A DNA stretch of 64,000 bases from an uncultured Microbacteriaceae bacterium (GTDB taxonomy: Bacteria; Actinomycetota; Actinomycetes; Actinomycetales; Microbacteriaceae), in assembly GCA_947487835.1 (NCBI GenBank), contig CANKXX010000003.1:62001-126000 (forward strand), written 5' to 3'. Below, piece after piece: positions 1 to 9,700 of the stretch (its first letter is position 1; each line of letters begins with the position of its first letter). Position numbers and translations under genes: made by a program. The notes beneath the pieces were generated by a model. The model was not told the DNA's origin, did not search any database, and was given only the letters and a program-made list of their open reading frames with translations.

Positions 1-1878
<1,878 letters not shown>

Positions 1879-1946
1879 TCAGAACTCCTGATTGTACGGG
1901 GTGGCCCCCGGTGCGGTCGCCCGTGTGACGCCGCGAAGCGCGCCGG

Positions 1947-2180
1947 TCAGCGGCGGCTGTTGCGTCGCTGCACCAGGAGCACCGCGATCACCGCCGCGAC
2001 GACCCCCACCACCGACGCAGCCGGGAACCCGTCCGCCGGATAACCGAGGAGTGCCTGGACGACCAGGGCGACGGCGACGCCGACGACGACCGCGAGGACC
2101 TGCGCCCCGAGCCGCCGCAGCGTTTCCCGAGCGCTCCGGTCTCCGTCGTTCATCGGCGTACCGGGGCCGTCGTCACTCAT
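1947..2180 (-). CDS. Small two-helix membrane protein, function unknown
   Basis: A 77-residue protein with a charged N-terminal 25 residues followed by two hydrophobic stretches (about residues 27-45 and 52-70) and a basic RRNSRR tail, so probably a small integral membrane protein with a short hairpin. It lies 18 bases after recR and 93 bases before lysC in the same direction, so it could be co-transcribed. The ATG at 2180 is the first in-frame start. I do not recognise the family. Confidence 0.7.
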   Translation of the reverse strand: MSDDGPGTPMNDGDRSARETLRRLGAQVLAVVVGVAVALVVQALLGYPADGFPAASVVGVVAAVIAVLLVQRRNSRR

Positions 2181-2198
2181 GGCGGTGACGCTACCGGG

Positions 2199-2798
2199 TC
2201 AGCGTCCGACGGTGCGGCGGCCCTCGAAGGCGCGGCCGAGCGTGACCTCGTCGGCGTACTCGAGGTCGCCGCCGACCGGCAGGCCGGACGCCAGCCGCGA
2301 GACGGTGATGTCGAGCGAGTGCAGCAGGCGGCTGAGGTACGTCGCCGTCGCCTCGCCCTCGAGGTTGGGGTCGGTGGCGAGAATGACCTCGGTCACCGTG
2401 CCGTCCGCGAGGCGCTGCATGAGCTGGCGGATGCGCAGGTCGTCCGGGCCCACGCCGTCGATCGGGCTGATCGCGCCGCCGAGCACGTGGTACAGGCCGC
2501 GGAACTCCCTGGTGCGCTCGATGGCGACCACGTCCTTCGCCTCCTCCACGACGCAGATGAGCGTCGGGTCCCGCCGCGGGTCGCGGCAGATGGAGCAGGT
2601 GTCCTGCTCGGAGACGTTGCCGCAGATCTCGCAGAAGCGCACCCGCTCGCGCACCTGGGTGAGCACCTCGGCGAGGTGCGACACGTCGAACGACTCCGTC
2701 TGCAGGATGTGGAACGCGATGCGCTGGGCGGACTTGGGTCCGATACCCGGCAGCCGGCCGAGCTCGTCGATCAGTTCCTGGATGATTCCGTCGTACAT
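2199..2798 (-). CDS. recR: Recombination mediator RecR
   Basis: Acts with RecF/RecO to load RecA at single-strand gaps. The 199-residue length is standard. Visible features are an N-terminal helix-hairpin-helix ([20 protein letters not shown], about residues 11-30), a four-cysteine zinc finger (CEIC...CSIC, about 56-72) and a Toprim domain beginning at [11 protein letters not shown], about 80 onward. The gene begins six bases after dnaX ends; the dnaX-recR pair is very widely conserved. Secure. Confidence 0.97.
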   Translation of the reverse strand: MYDGIIQELIDELGRLPGIGPKSAQRIAFHILQTESFDVSHLAEVLTQVRERVRFCEICGNVSEQDTCSICRDPRRDPTLICVVEEAKDVVAIERTREFRGLYHVLGGAISPIDGVGPDDLRIRQLMQRLADGTVTEVILATDPNLEGEATATYLSRLLHSLDITVSRLASGLPVGGDLEYADEVTLGRAFEGRRTVGR

Positions 2799-2804
2799 GG
2801 CGGA

Positions 2805-5270
2805 CTACGCCCCTTCGCCCGTGGGCCGGATGCTCGGGCGGTTCGGGCGGGTCACCGGGCGCTCCTCGATGAAGTTGGCGCCGAGGATCTCGCGGACCAC
2901 GGCCTCGCCGTAGCGCTGCCGCTCCCCGGTGGATCCGCGTCCGCCGCCGCTCGCGCCACCGCGCCCGGGTGCCGCCGTCGCGTCGGTGGCACCGGTGGCG
3001 CCGGTCGGCCGTCCGTTCGACGGCGCGCGCCCGGCGGGCGCGGAGCCCACCGCGGCCGCGGACGCCCCGGCCGGGGCTCCCGTGTCGGGCTCGGGCTCGC
3101 GGACCCAGTCGGGCTCGGGCTCGTCCGGCTCGGGCGCGTCCAGGTCCGAGGGCACGTCGTCATAGGGCGGGGCAGCATCGGGGGCCGCGTCGGCGATGGC
3201 CGCCGCGACCCCGCGGACGGGCGGGAGCCCGGAGCGCGCGGCGGACGCCGCGGAACCGGGACCGGTTGCACCCGGAGCAGCGGAGTCCGCTGCTCCGCCG
3301 GAACCCGGGATGGCGACGGTCGCCCAGCCGCCGGACGCGGGAGCGGCTGCCGCTGCAGCTGTAGGTGCTGGGGCGGACGAAGAGGACGAGGGCGCGGCAG
3401 AAGCCGGCGCCGTGGCACCGGCCGCACCGGAGCCGGCGGCGGTGCGACGGGACCCGGAGCGCGCCGGTGCCGCCTCGGCAGCGGTGCCAGTGCCGGTGCC
3501 GGAACCCGAGCCGCCCGACGGCGCGGACGCGGCGGGCGGCGGCCCGTCGACCCGGGCGATGAACTTCACCCGGATGCCGAGCACCTCCTGGATCGCGTTG
3601 CGCAGGTAGTCGCTCACGCCGTCGCCCGGGGCCGACCGCTGCTTGAAGCTGTCCGCGTCGTTCTGGCTGGGGAAGGTCAGGGTGAGGACGTGGTCCTCGG
3701 TCAGCGCGCGGGGGGTCGCCGTCACCGCGACCATCCAGGCCCGGCGCTTGGCCTTCTGCACGACCTCGACGACCTGCGGCCAGGAGTCCTTCAGCTGCTG
3801 CAGCGTGACCGGGGCGACGGCCGCGGGAACCGGGGCAGCCTCGGAAACCGGGGTCGGCTCGGGGACGGGAGTGGGCTCAGGGACGGGGGTGGGCTCAGGG
3901 ACGGGAGCGGGCTCGGGGACAGACGCCGGCTCGGGAGCGGGTGCCGGCTCTCGCGCGGGCTCCGGCTCCGCGGGTCGCGGCGCCACGGGCTCGACCGGGG
4001 TCGGGGGCGCCGGCTCGGCGGTACGGAAGGGCGCGGGCTCCTGCGGACGCGGGGCGGCCGGCTCGGGAACGGAGGCGGGCTGCGGGGCCGAGCTCTCGGG
4101 GCCGGCGACGCCGACGCGGCGCTCCAGCCGCTCGACGCGGGCGAGCGCACCCCGGTGCGTGTCGTCGCTCGCGGGCACCATGATGCGGGCGATGAGCAGC
4201 TCGAGGTGCAACCGCGGCGACGTGGCGCCGGTCATCTCGGTGAGGGCGGCGTTGGCCACGTCCGCGGCACGCGACAGCTCGGTCGGGCCGAACTTGGACG
4301 CCTGCACCTGCATGGCGTCGAGCTCGTCCTGGGGCACGCCGCGGAGCACCGCGGCGGCGCCCTCGGCCGATGTCGCCGCGACGATGATGAGGTCGCGCAG
4401 CCGCTCCAGCAGGTCCTCGACGAACCGGCGCGGGTCCTGGCCGGTCTGGATGACGCGGTCCACCGCGGCGAAGGCGCCGCCGGCGTCCCGCGCGGAGAGC
4501 GAGTCGATGACCTCGTCGAGCAGGGCGCCGTGGGTGTAACCGAGCAGCGCGACGGCGCGCTCGTACTCGACCGTGGGGCCGTCCGACCCGTTGATCAGCT
4601 GGTCGAGCAGGGAGAGCGTGTCGCGCACGGATCCGCCGCCGGCGCGCACGACGAGCGGCAGCACCCCGGGCGCGACCTCGACGGACTCGCTCTCGCAGAG
4701 CTGCTGCACGTAGTCGAGCATCTGTGCGGGCGGCACGAGGCGGAAGGGGTAGTGGTGGGTGCGGGACCGGATGGTGCCGATGACCTTCTCGGGCTCGGTC
4801 GTCGCGAAGATGAACTTCACGTGCTCCGGCGGCTCCTCCACGATCTTCAGCAGGGCGTTGAACCCCTGCGGCGTGACCATGTGCGCCTCGTCGAGGATGA
4901 AGATCTTGTACCGGTCGCGGGCGGGCGCGAAGATGGCACGCTCGCGCAGGTCGCGGGCGTCGTCGACGCCGTTGTGGCTGGCCGCGTCGATCTCGACGAC
5001 GTCGAGCGATCCGCCGCCGTCGCGGCCGAGCTCGACGCAGCTGGGGCACACGCCGCAGGGGGTGTCGGTGGGGCCCTGCGCGCAGTTCAGGCAGCGGGCG
5101 AGGATGCGGGCGGACGTCGTCTTGCCGCAGCCGCGGGGACCGCTGAACAGGTAGGCGTGACCCACCCGGTTGGAGCGCAGGGCCGACATGAGCGGATCGG
5201 TCACCTGGCTCTGGCCGATGAGCTCGGCGAAGTTCTCGGGCCGGTAGCGGCGATAGAGGGCGGTAACCAC
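2805..5270 (-). CDS. dnaX: DNA polymerase III subunit gamma/tau
   Basis: Clamp-loader ATPase and organiser of the replisome. 821 residues from the GTG at 5270, chosen because the conserved family N-terminus TALYRRYRPENF follows at once; the open frame continues upstream without homology. Walker A GPRGCGKT is at residues 44-51, followed by a zinc-binding cysteine cluster (CLNC...CGVCPSC) and the DEAH Walker B. After about residue 380 comes a very long low-complexity region rich in Pro, Glu and Ala, with repeated PEPTPV units, then a recognisable domain around TLQQLKDSWPQVVEVVQ and another Ala/Gly/Ser/Pro linker. The upstream ribosome-binding site is weak. Only a full-length tau-like product is evident; I see no obvious slippery heptamer. 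Confidence 0.95.
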   Translation of the reverse strand: MVTALYRRYRPENFAELIGQSQVTDPLMSALRSNRVGHAYLFSGPRGCGKTTSARILARCLNCAQGPTDTPCGVCPSCVELGRDGGGSLDVVEIDAASHNGVDDARDLRERAIFAPARDRYKIFILDEAHMVTPQGFNALLKIVEEPPEHVKFIFATTEPEKVIGTIRSRTHHYPFRLVPPAQMLDYVQQLCESESVEVAPGVLPLVVRAGGGSVRDTLSLLDQLINGSDGPTVEYERAVALLGYTHGALLDEVIDSLSARDAGGAFAAVDRVIQTGQDPRRFVEDLLERLRDLIIVAATSAEGAAAVLRGVPQDELDAMQVQASKFGPTELSRAADVANAALTEMTGATSPRLHLELLIARIMVPASDDTHRGALARVERLERRVGVAGPESSAPQPASVPEPAAPRPQEPAPFRTAEPAPPTPVEPVAPRPAEPEPAREPAPAPEPASVPEPAPVPEPTPVPEPTPVPEPTPVSEAAPVPAAVAPVTLQQLKDSWPQVVEVVQKAKRRAWMVAVTATPRALTEDHVLTLTFPSQNDADSFKQRSAPGDGVSDYLRNAIQEVLGIRVKFIARVDGPPPAASAPSGGSGSGTGTGTAAEAAPARSGSRRTAAGSGAAGATAPASAAPSSSSSAPAPTAAAAAAPASGGWATVAIPGSGGAADSAAPGATGPGSAASAARSGLPPVRGVAAAIADAAPDAAPPYDDVPSDLDAPEPDEPEPDWVREPEPDTGAPAGASAAAVGSAPAGRAPSNGRPTGATGATDATAAPGRGGASGGGRGSTGERQRYGEAVVREILGANFIEERPVTRPNRPSIRPTGEGA

Positions 5271-5360
5271 GTGCTCAGGATAGTCGGGACCACCGACGGT
5301 TCCCTCGGCTGCGCACAGGACAGGGGCCCGGCGACCGCCGGGCGCCGGGTATCCCCCGAA

Positions 5361-5388
5361 GGGGGACTGACAGGTCTGTCTGTCCCCC
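5361..5388. other. Strong hairpin in the dnaX leader
   Basis: GGGGGACTGACAG (5361-5373) faces CTGTCTGTCCCCC (5376-5388) with a two-base loop and a single mismatch. It lies 91-118 bases upstream of the dnaX start. It could be an RNA structure in the dnaX leader or a terminator; no T-tract follows on either strand. Confidence 0.6.
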
Positions 5389-5403
5389 CTGCAGAATGGG
5401 TCT

Positions 5404-5473
5404 TGTCCGCGGGATCGAGGCACTCACCGCTCCTCCTCCCCCGTCGGAGCGGCCTGCGCCTCTTCCGCGGACA
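5404..5473. other. 70-base three-part hairpin upstream of dnaX
   Basis: TGTCCGCGG pairs with CCGCGGACA (outer, 9 bp), GAGGC with GCCTC (middle) and CCGCTCC with GGAGCGG (inner, 7 bp), giving one long rod with small internal loops. SRP 4.5S RNA is often found upstream of dnaX in Gram-positive bacteria, and the size and shape are similar. However, the conserved GGAA-type tetraloop region of SRP domain IV is absent on both strands, so I do not call it ffs. Possibly an unnamed structured RNA or leader element. Confidence 0.5.
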
Positions 5474-5834
5474 CACACTGCAACACCTAGCGCCGCACGA
5501 CCGCAGCACCCACCCGCACCACCCGCACCACCACCTGGCACCGCACGAGACGCACCACCCCGCCAGCGATACCCGCACCACCGCTCACCCGCACCACCCC
5601 TGCAGCACCCGGCACCGCTCCACCGCACCATCAGCGACACGCACCATCAGCGACACGCACCATCGACACGCACCATCACCACAGCACCATCAGCGACAGG
5701 ATCGGCGGATCCGCAATCCGAATGCGGTGACGTCTACGAACACCCCATGCTCGGCGGTATGCCGAGTGACACCCGATATACCGCGGGAGGCCCCGAAGCC
5801 TCACGTTCCCCCGAAGGAATGCCCGCTTACCCGA
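5474..5834. other. CAC-rich non-coding stretch
   Basis: The rest of the 655-base gap between dnaX and ackA. Bases 5474-5624 are dominated by CACC/GCAC trinucleotide runs on the plus strand, and 5625-5700 are tandem repeats (separate entry). Bases 5701-5834 show no convincing gene; short open frames there lack ribosome-binding sites and coding-like composition. Confidence 0.5.
5625..5700. repeat. Degenerate 16-base tandem repeat, five units
   Basis: Units of GCACCATCAGCGACAC: two identical copies (5625-5640, 5641-5656), two shortened or changed copies (5657-5669, 5670-5683) and a fifth GCACCATCAGCGACAGG (5684-5700). It lies between ackA and dnaX, which are both on the minus strand. Confidence 0.8.
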
Positions 5835-5878
5835 ACACGGCCCCGGCCGGACCCGCACGGGTCTGACCGGGGCCTGTG
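5835..5878 (-). terminator. Terminator hairpin downstream of ackA
   Basis: GGCCCCGG (5839-5846) pairs with CCGGGGCC (5867-5874), with an inner GGACCCG/CGGGTC pairing, about 50 bases beyond the ackA stop. There is no U-tract, as is common in actinobacterial terminators. Confidence 0.75.
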
Positions 5879-5925
5879 TAATTTCAGCCGTCATCAGCGA
5901 CGGCGAGGTAGCGGGGCGCCGCGGA

Positions 5926-7134
5926 TCAGCCGGCGGTCGACGCCTGCAGAGCCTGGCGCGCGATCTCCAGCTCCTCGTTCGTGGGGATCACCAGCGCGGC
6001 GATGGCCGAGTCGTCGGTGGAGATGCGACGCGCCTCCCGCGAGGTCGACGCGTTCCGCTCCTCGTCGAGGGTGACCCCGAGGTGCGCGAGCGGGCGCAGC
6101 GTCTCGGCCCGCACGTTGGCGTTGTTCTCGCCGACGCCGGCGGTGAAGACGATGGCGTCCACTCCCCCGAGGTGCGCGAAGTAGGCCCCGATGTAGTGGC
6201 GCAGCCGGTGGCTGTACACGGCGAGCGCCGAGGCGGCCGTCTCGTCGCCCTCGGCCGCCGCCTTCTGCACGTCCCGCATGTCGCCGGTGCCGGTGAGCCC
6301 GAGCAGGCCGCTCCGCCGGTTCAGCAGGTCGTCGAGCTGCTCCACCCCGAGGCCGGCCTGGCGGTGCAGGTGGAACAGGACGGCCGGGTCCATGTCGCCG
6401 GACCTGGTGCCCATCACGAGCCCCTCGAGCGGCGTCATGCCCATCGACGTCTCCACCGACACGCCGCCGCGCACCGCGCAGGCGGAGGCGCCGTTGCCGA
6501 GGTGCAGCACGATGATCCGGAGTTCCTCGAGCGGGCGCCCGAGGAACCGGGCCGCCGCCTCCGAGACGAACTTGTGGGACGTGCCGTGGAACCCGTAGCG
6601 CCGCACCCGGTAGCGCTCGGCGAGCTCGGCGTCGATGGCGTAGGTGTACGCCTCGGGCGCGAGGGTCTGGTGGAACGCGGTGTCGAACACCGCGACGTGC
6701 GGGACGTCGGGGAACGCGGTCCGGGCGGCGCGGATGCCCTCGAGATTGGCGGGGTTGTGGAGCGGTGCGAGGGCGCCGAGGTCGTCGATGTCGTCCTCGA
6801 CCTTCTCGGTGACCACGGTGGGCCCGAAGAAGCGCTTCCCGCCGTGCACGACTCGGTGACCGACGGCGGCGATCTCCGCCCCGGCGAGGTCCGGCCCGTA
6901 CTGCTTGAACGCGGTCAGCATGAGCTGGAACCCCGCGGTGTGGTCCGCGATGGGACGCTCCACGGAGTGGGTGCCCGACGCGGTGGTGTGTTTCGCGGCC
7001 CCCGACGCCTCACCGATGCGCTCGACCAGCCCGGACGCGAGCACCTCGTGCTCGGTGGACCCGGCGTCCTGCAGCGCGATGAGCTGGTACTTGAAGGACG
7101 ACGAGCCGGAGTTGATGACCAGGACGACGCTCAC
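5926..7134 (-). CDS. ackA: Acetate kinase
   Basis: Interconverts acetyl phosphate + ADP and acetate + ATP in the cytoplasm. 402 residues, the standard length, starting SVVLVINSGSSSFKYQL (signature 1). FDTAFHQT and the phosphate-binding HLGNGAS motif follow in order. The GTG start at 7134 overlaps the pta stop as GTGA, implying translational coupling; longer open frames upstream run through pta and have no homology. Together with pta it forms the acetate overflow/activation pathway. Transcription probably ends at the hairpin at 5835-5878. Confidence 0.97.
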   Translation of the reverse strand: MSVVLVINSGSSSFKYQLIALQDAGSTEHEVLASGLVERIGEASGAAKHTTASGTHSVERPIADHTAGFQLMLTAFKQYGPDLAGAEIAAVGHRVVHGGKRFFGPTVVTEKVEDDIDDLGALAPLHNPANLEGIRAARTAFPDVPHVAVFDTAFHQTLAPEAYTYAIDAELAERYRVRRYGFHGTSHKFVSEAAARFLGRPLEELRIIVLHLGNGASACAVRGGVSVETSMGMTPLEGLVMGTRSGDMDPAVLFHLHRQAGLGVEQLDDLLNRRSGLLGLTGTGDMRDVQKAAAEGDETAASALAVYSHRLRHYIGAYFAHLGGVDAIVFTAGVGENNANVRAETLRPLAHLGVTLDEERNASTSREARRISTDDSAIAALVIPTNEELEIARQALQASTAG

Positions 7135-9320
7135 GAGGCGCTCCCCGCGGTCGCCGTCGCGGCGACCGTTCCGGCGTCGGACGCGGCGGAGACGGACGCC
7201 GCGGCCGCGTCGGCCGCCGCCTGCTGCGCCTGGATCGCGGTGATCGCCACCGTGTTCACGATGTCCTCGACCAGCGCGCCACGGGAGAGGTCGTTGATCG
7301 GCTTGTTCAGCCCCTGCAGCACCGGCCCGATGGCGACGGCGCCCGCGCTCCGCTGCACGGCCTTGTAGGTGTTGTTGCCCGTGTTGAGGTCCGGGAAGAT
7401 GAACACCGTCGCGCGCCCCGCCACCTGCGACTGCGGCAGCTTGGCCGCGGCCACCGCCGCATCCGCCGCCGCGTCGTACTGGATCGGGCCCTCGACGGGC
7501 AGCTCCGGCCGCAGTCCGCGCACCAGTGCGGTCGCGGCCCGCACCTTGTCGACGTCCGCCCCGGCCCCGGACTCCCCCGTCGAGTAGGAGAGCATCGCCA
7601 CGCGCGGGTCGATTCCGAACTGGGCCGCGGTCTCGGACGAGGACACCGCGATGTCGGCCAACTGCTCGGCGGTCGGATCGGGGTTGACGGCGCAGTCGCC
7701 GTACACGAGCACGCGGTCGGCGAGCGCCATGAGGAAGACGGACGAGACGACGGACACGCCCTTGCGCGTCTTGATGATCTCGAAGCCGGGCCGGATGGTG
7801 TGCGCGGTCGTGTGAGTGGCGCCGGACACCATCCCGTCGGCGAGGCCGAGGTGCACCATGAGCGTGCCGAAGTACGAGACGTCGGTCACGGTCTCCCGGG
7901 CGATGTCGAGCACCATGCCCTTGTGCGCCCGCAGCCGGGTGTACTCCGCCGCGAACCGTTCCCGGAGCTCCGGGTCGAACGGGCTGAGCACGCGCGCCGC
8001 CTGGATGTCGATGCCGAGCCCGGCGGCGCGGGACCGCACGTCGGCCTCCTCGCCGAGGATGGTGAGGTCCGCGATGCCGCGGCGCAGGATGGTGCCCGCG
8101 GCGCGGAGGATGCGGTCGTCCTCGCCCTCCGGCAGCACGATGTGCCGGCGGCCGGCCCGGGCCCGCTCGATGAGGCCGTACTCGAACATCAGCGGCGTCA
8201 CCGCGTCCGATCGGCCCACGTCGAGGAGGCCGAGCAGCACGTCCGTGTCGACCCCGTGCTCGAAGATGCTGAGCGCGGTGTCGATCTTGCGCCGTGAGGT
8301 GGCGGAGAGCCGCCCGCGGGCCTGGGTGATGCGCAGCGCCGTCTGGTACGTACCGTGCTGGGTGCGGATCAGGGGAAGCGTCTGATCGAGGCCGGCCATG
8401 AGCCGCTCGATCGGCGGCGCGAGGTCGAACCCGCCGTTCAGGACGATGCCCGACAGCGAGGGGAGGGTGTCCGAGGCGTGCGCCATGAGCACGGCGAGCA
8501 GCACCTCGCTGCGGTCGCCCGGCACGACGACGATGGCGCCCTCGGTGAGGCGCACGAGCACGTTCTCCATGGACATGGCCGAGACGACGACGCCGAGCAC
8601 CTCGCGCGACAGCAGCTCCGGGTCGCCCGCGAACAGCTCGCCGTCGACGGCGGCCTGGATCTCGCCGACGGTCGGCGCCACGAGGAACGGGTCCTCCGGG
8701 AGCGTCCACACCGGCAGGTCGGCGCCGCTCGCGCCGCTGCCCGCCGAGGCTGCCGCCACGGCGGAGGCGATCTCCTCGAGCTGCTCCGGGTCGCAGCGGT
8801 TCGCGACGACGGCGAGGGTCGTGGCGTGCGCCGCCGCGAGCTCGGGCACGCTGAGCTCGGTGATCTGCCGCATCTCGTCGGCGCTGCGGCCGCCCGTCTC
8901 GTCCGGCCGGCGGCCCGTGAGCACGAGCAGCACGGGCGCGCCCAGGTTCGCGGCGATCCTCGCGTTGAAGCTCAGCTCGGTGGGGCTGCCGACGTCGGTG
9001 TAGTCCGAGCCCACGATGACGACGGTGTCGCACTTGCTCTCGACGGCCTTGTACCGCTCCACGATGCGCGACAGCGCGGCCTCCGGATCGGCGTGCACGT
9101 CCTCGTAGGTCACCCCGACGCACTCGTCGTAGTCGAGGTCGACGCCGTCGTGGGCGAGCAGCAGCTCGAGCACGTAGTCGCGCTCCGCGCTCGACCGCGC
9201 GATGGGCCGGAACACCCCCACGCGCTGCACGGAGTGGGCGAGCGTGTCGAGGACGCCGAGGGCGACGGTCGACTTGCCCGATCGACCCTCCGCCGAGGTG
9301 ATGAAGATGCTCCTGGCCAT
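7131..9320 (-). CDS. pta: Phosphate acetyltransferase (long form)
   Basis: Converts acetyl-CoA + phosphate to acetyl phosphate + CoA. 729 residues, the long type: an N-terminal P-loop domain related to BioD/CobB begins at once (MARSIFITSAEGRSGKST, P-loop about residues 8-17), a DRTGG-type middle domain follows, and the C-terminal catalytic PTA_PTB domain starts near IVLPEGEDDRIL (about residue 395). Start ATG at 9320. First gene of a pta-ackA operon with a 4-base overlap to ackA. A candidate -10 TAGAAT lies about 140 bases upstream (9460-9465, minus strand) with only a weak -35. Confidence 0.97.
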   Translation of the reverse strand: MARSIFITSAEGRSGKSTVALGVLDTLAHSVQRVGVFRPIARSSAERDYVLELLLAHDGVDLDYDECVGVTYEDVHADPEAALSRIVERYKAVESKCDTVVIVGSDYTDVGSPTELSFNARIAANLGAPVLLVLTGRRPDETGGRSADEMRQITELSVPELAAAHATTLAVVANRCDPEQLEEIASAVAAASAGSGASGADLPVWTLPEDPFLVAPTVGEIQAAVDGELFAGDPELLSREVLGVVVSAMSMENVLVRLTEGAIVVVPGDRSEVLLAVLMAHASDTLPSLSGIVLNGGFDLAPPIERLMAGLDQTLPLIRTQHGTYQTALRITQARGRLSATSRRKIDTALSIFEHGVDTDVLLGLLDVGRSDAVTPLMFEYGLIERARAGRRHIVLPEGEDDRILRAAGTILRRGIADLTILGEEADVRSRAAGLGIDIQAARVLSPFDPELRERFAAEYTRLRAHKGMVLDIARETVTDVSYFGTLMVHLGLADGMVSGATHTTAHTIRPGFEIIKTRKGVSVVSSVFLMALADRVLVYGDCAVNPDPTAEQLADIAVSSSETAAQFGIDPRVAMLSYSTGESGAGADVDKVRAATALVRGLRPELPVEGPIQYDAAADAAVAAAKLPQSQVAGRATVFIFPDLNTGNNTYKAVQRSAGAVAIGPVLQGLNKPINDLSRGALVEDIVNTVAITAIQAQQAAADAAAASVSAASDAGTVAATATAGSAS

Positions 9321-9700
9321 GTCCCCACCCTACGGACCGAGGCTGGGGCCGGGGGCAAAGAAAAGACTCCCCGCGCACCCGCCAGAGCCCGGTTACCCTT
9401 GCTACGTTTCCGTCCTGGGGGAATTGGCCTGGATGGCGCCACGCGGGGAGCCGTCGACCATTCTACCGGACTCGGCCCGCCTTCCCCAGTCGTCCCCGAT
9501 CAGCCGCCTAAGTGGACTACTGATGACGTGTCAAGGGGGTACTGAGAGGGGCCGCGCAGCAATACTCTTGGATCACATCGGACCGTTGGGGCCGCGCGGT
9601 CGACAGCACGATGGTTACCCGATCGTTCGTGACGTTCTCTCTCGACCCGGTGAGTCCGTCGCTCGGTGCGCGACGGCAGCGCAGGAGCGAGGGGCGGACC
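9321..9700. other. Divergent intergenic region between pta and the LuxR regulator
   Basis: 380 bases that must hold both promoters. On the minus strand ATTCTA (9460-9465) reads TAGAAT, a possible pta -10. GGTTACCC occurs twice in direct orientation (about 9390 and 9612). An in-frame ATG at 9611 could extend the LuxR protein by 30 residues but lacks a good ribosome-binding site. No gene is seen. Confidence 0.45.

Noticed and set aside
5404-5473. SRP 4.5S RNA (ffs) upstream of dnaX
   Set aside because: Right size and place, but the conserved apical GGAA-type loop and the adjacent AGCAG-type sequence are absent on both strands.
5625-5700. CRISPR array
   Set aside because: Units are contiguous 13-17-base repeats with no spacers and no cas genes nearby.
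2319-6074. Very long plus-strand reading frame opposite dnaX and recR
   Set aside because: It is an antisense shadow typical of GC-rich DNA; its product is low-complexity and the minus-strand genes are certain.
5926-9378. 1150-codon frame joining ackA and pta
   Set aside because: Only its end is ackA; the rest is a shifted frame of pta, which is complete in its own frame.
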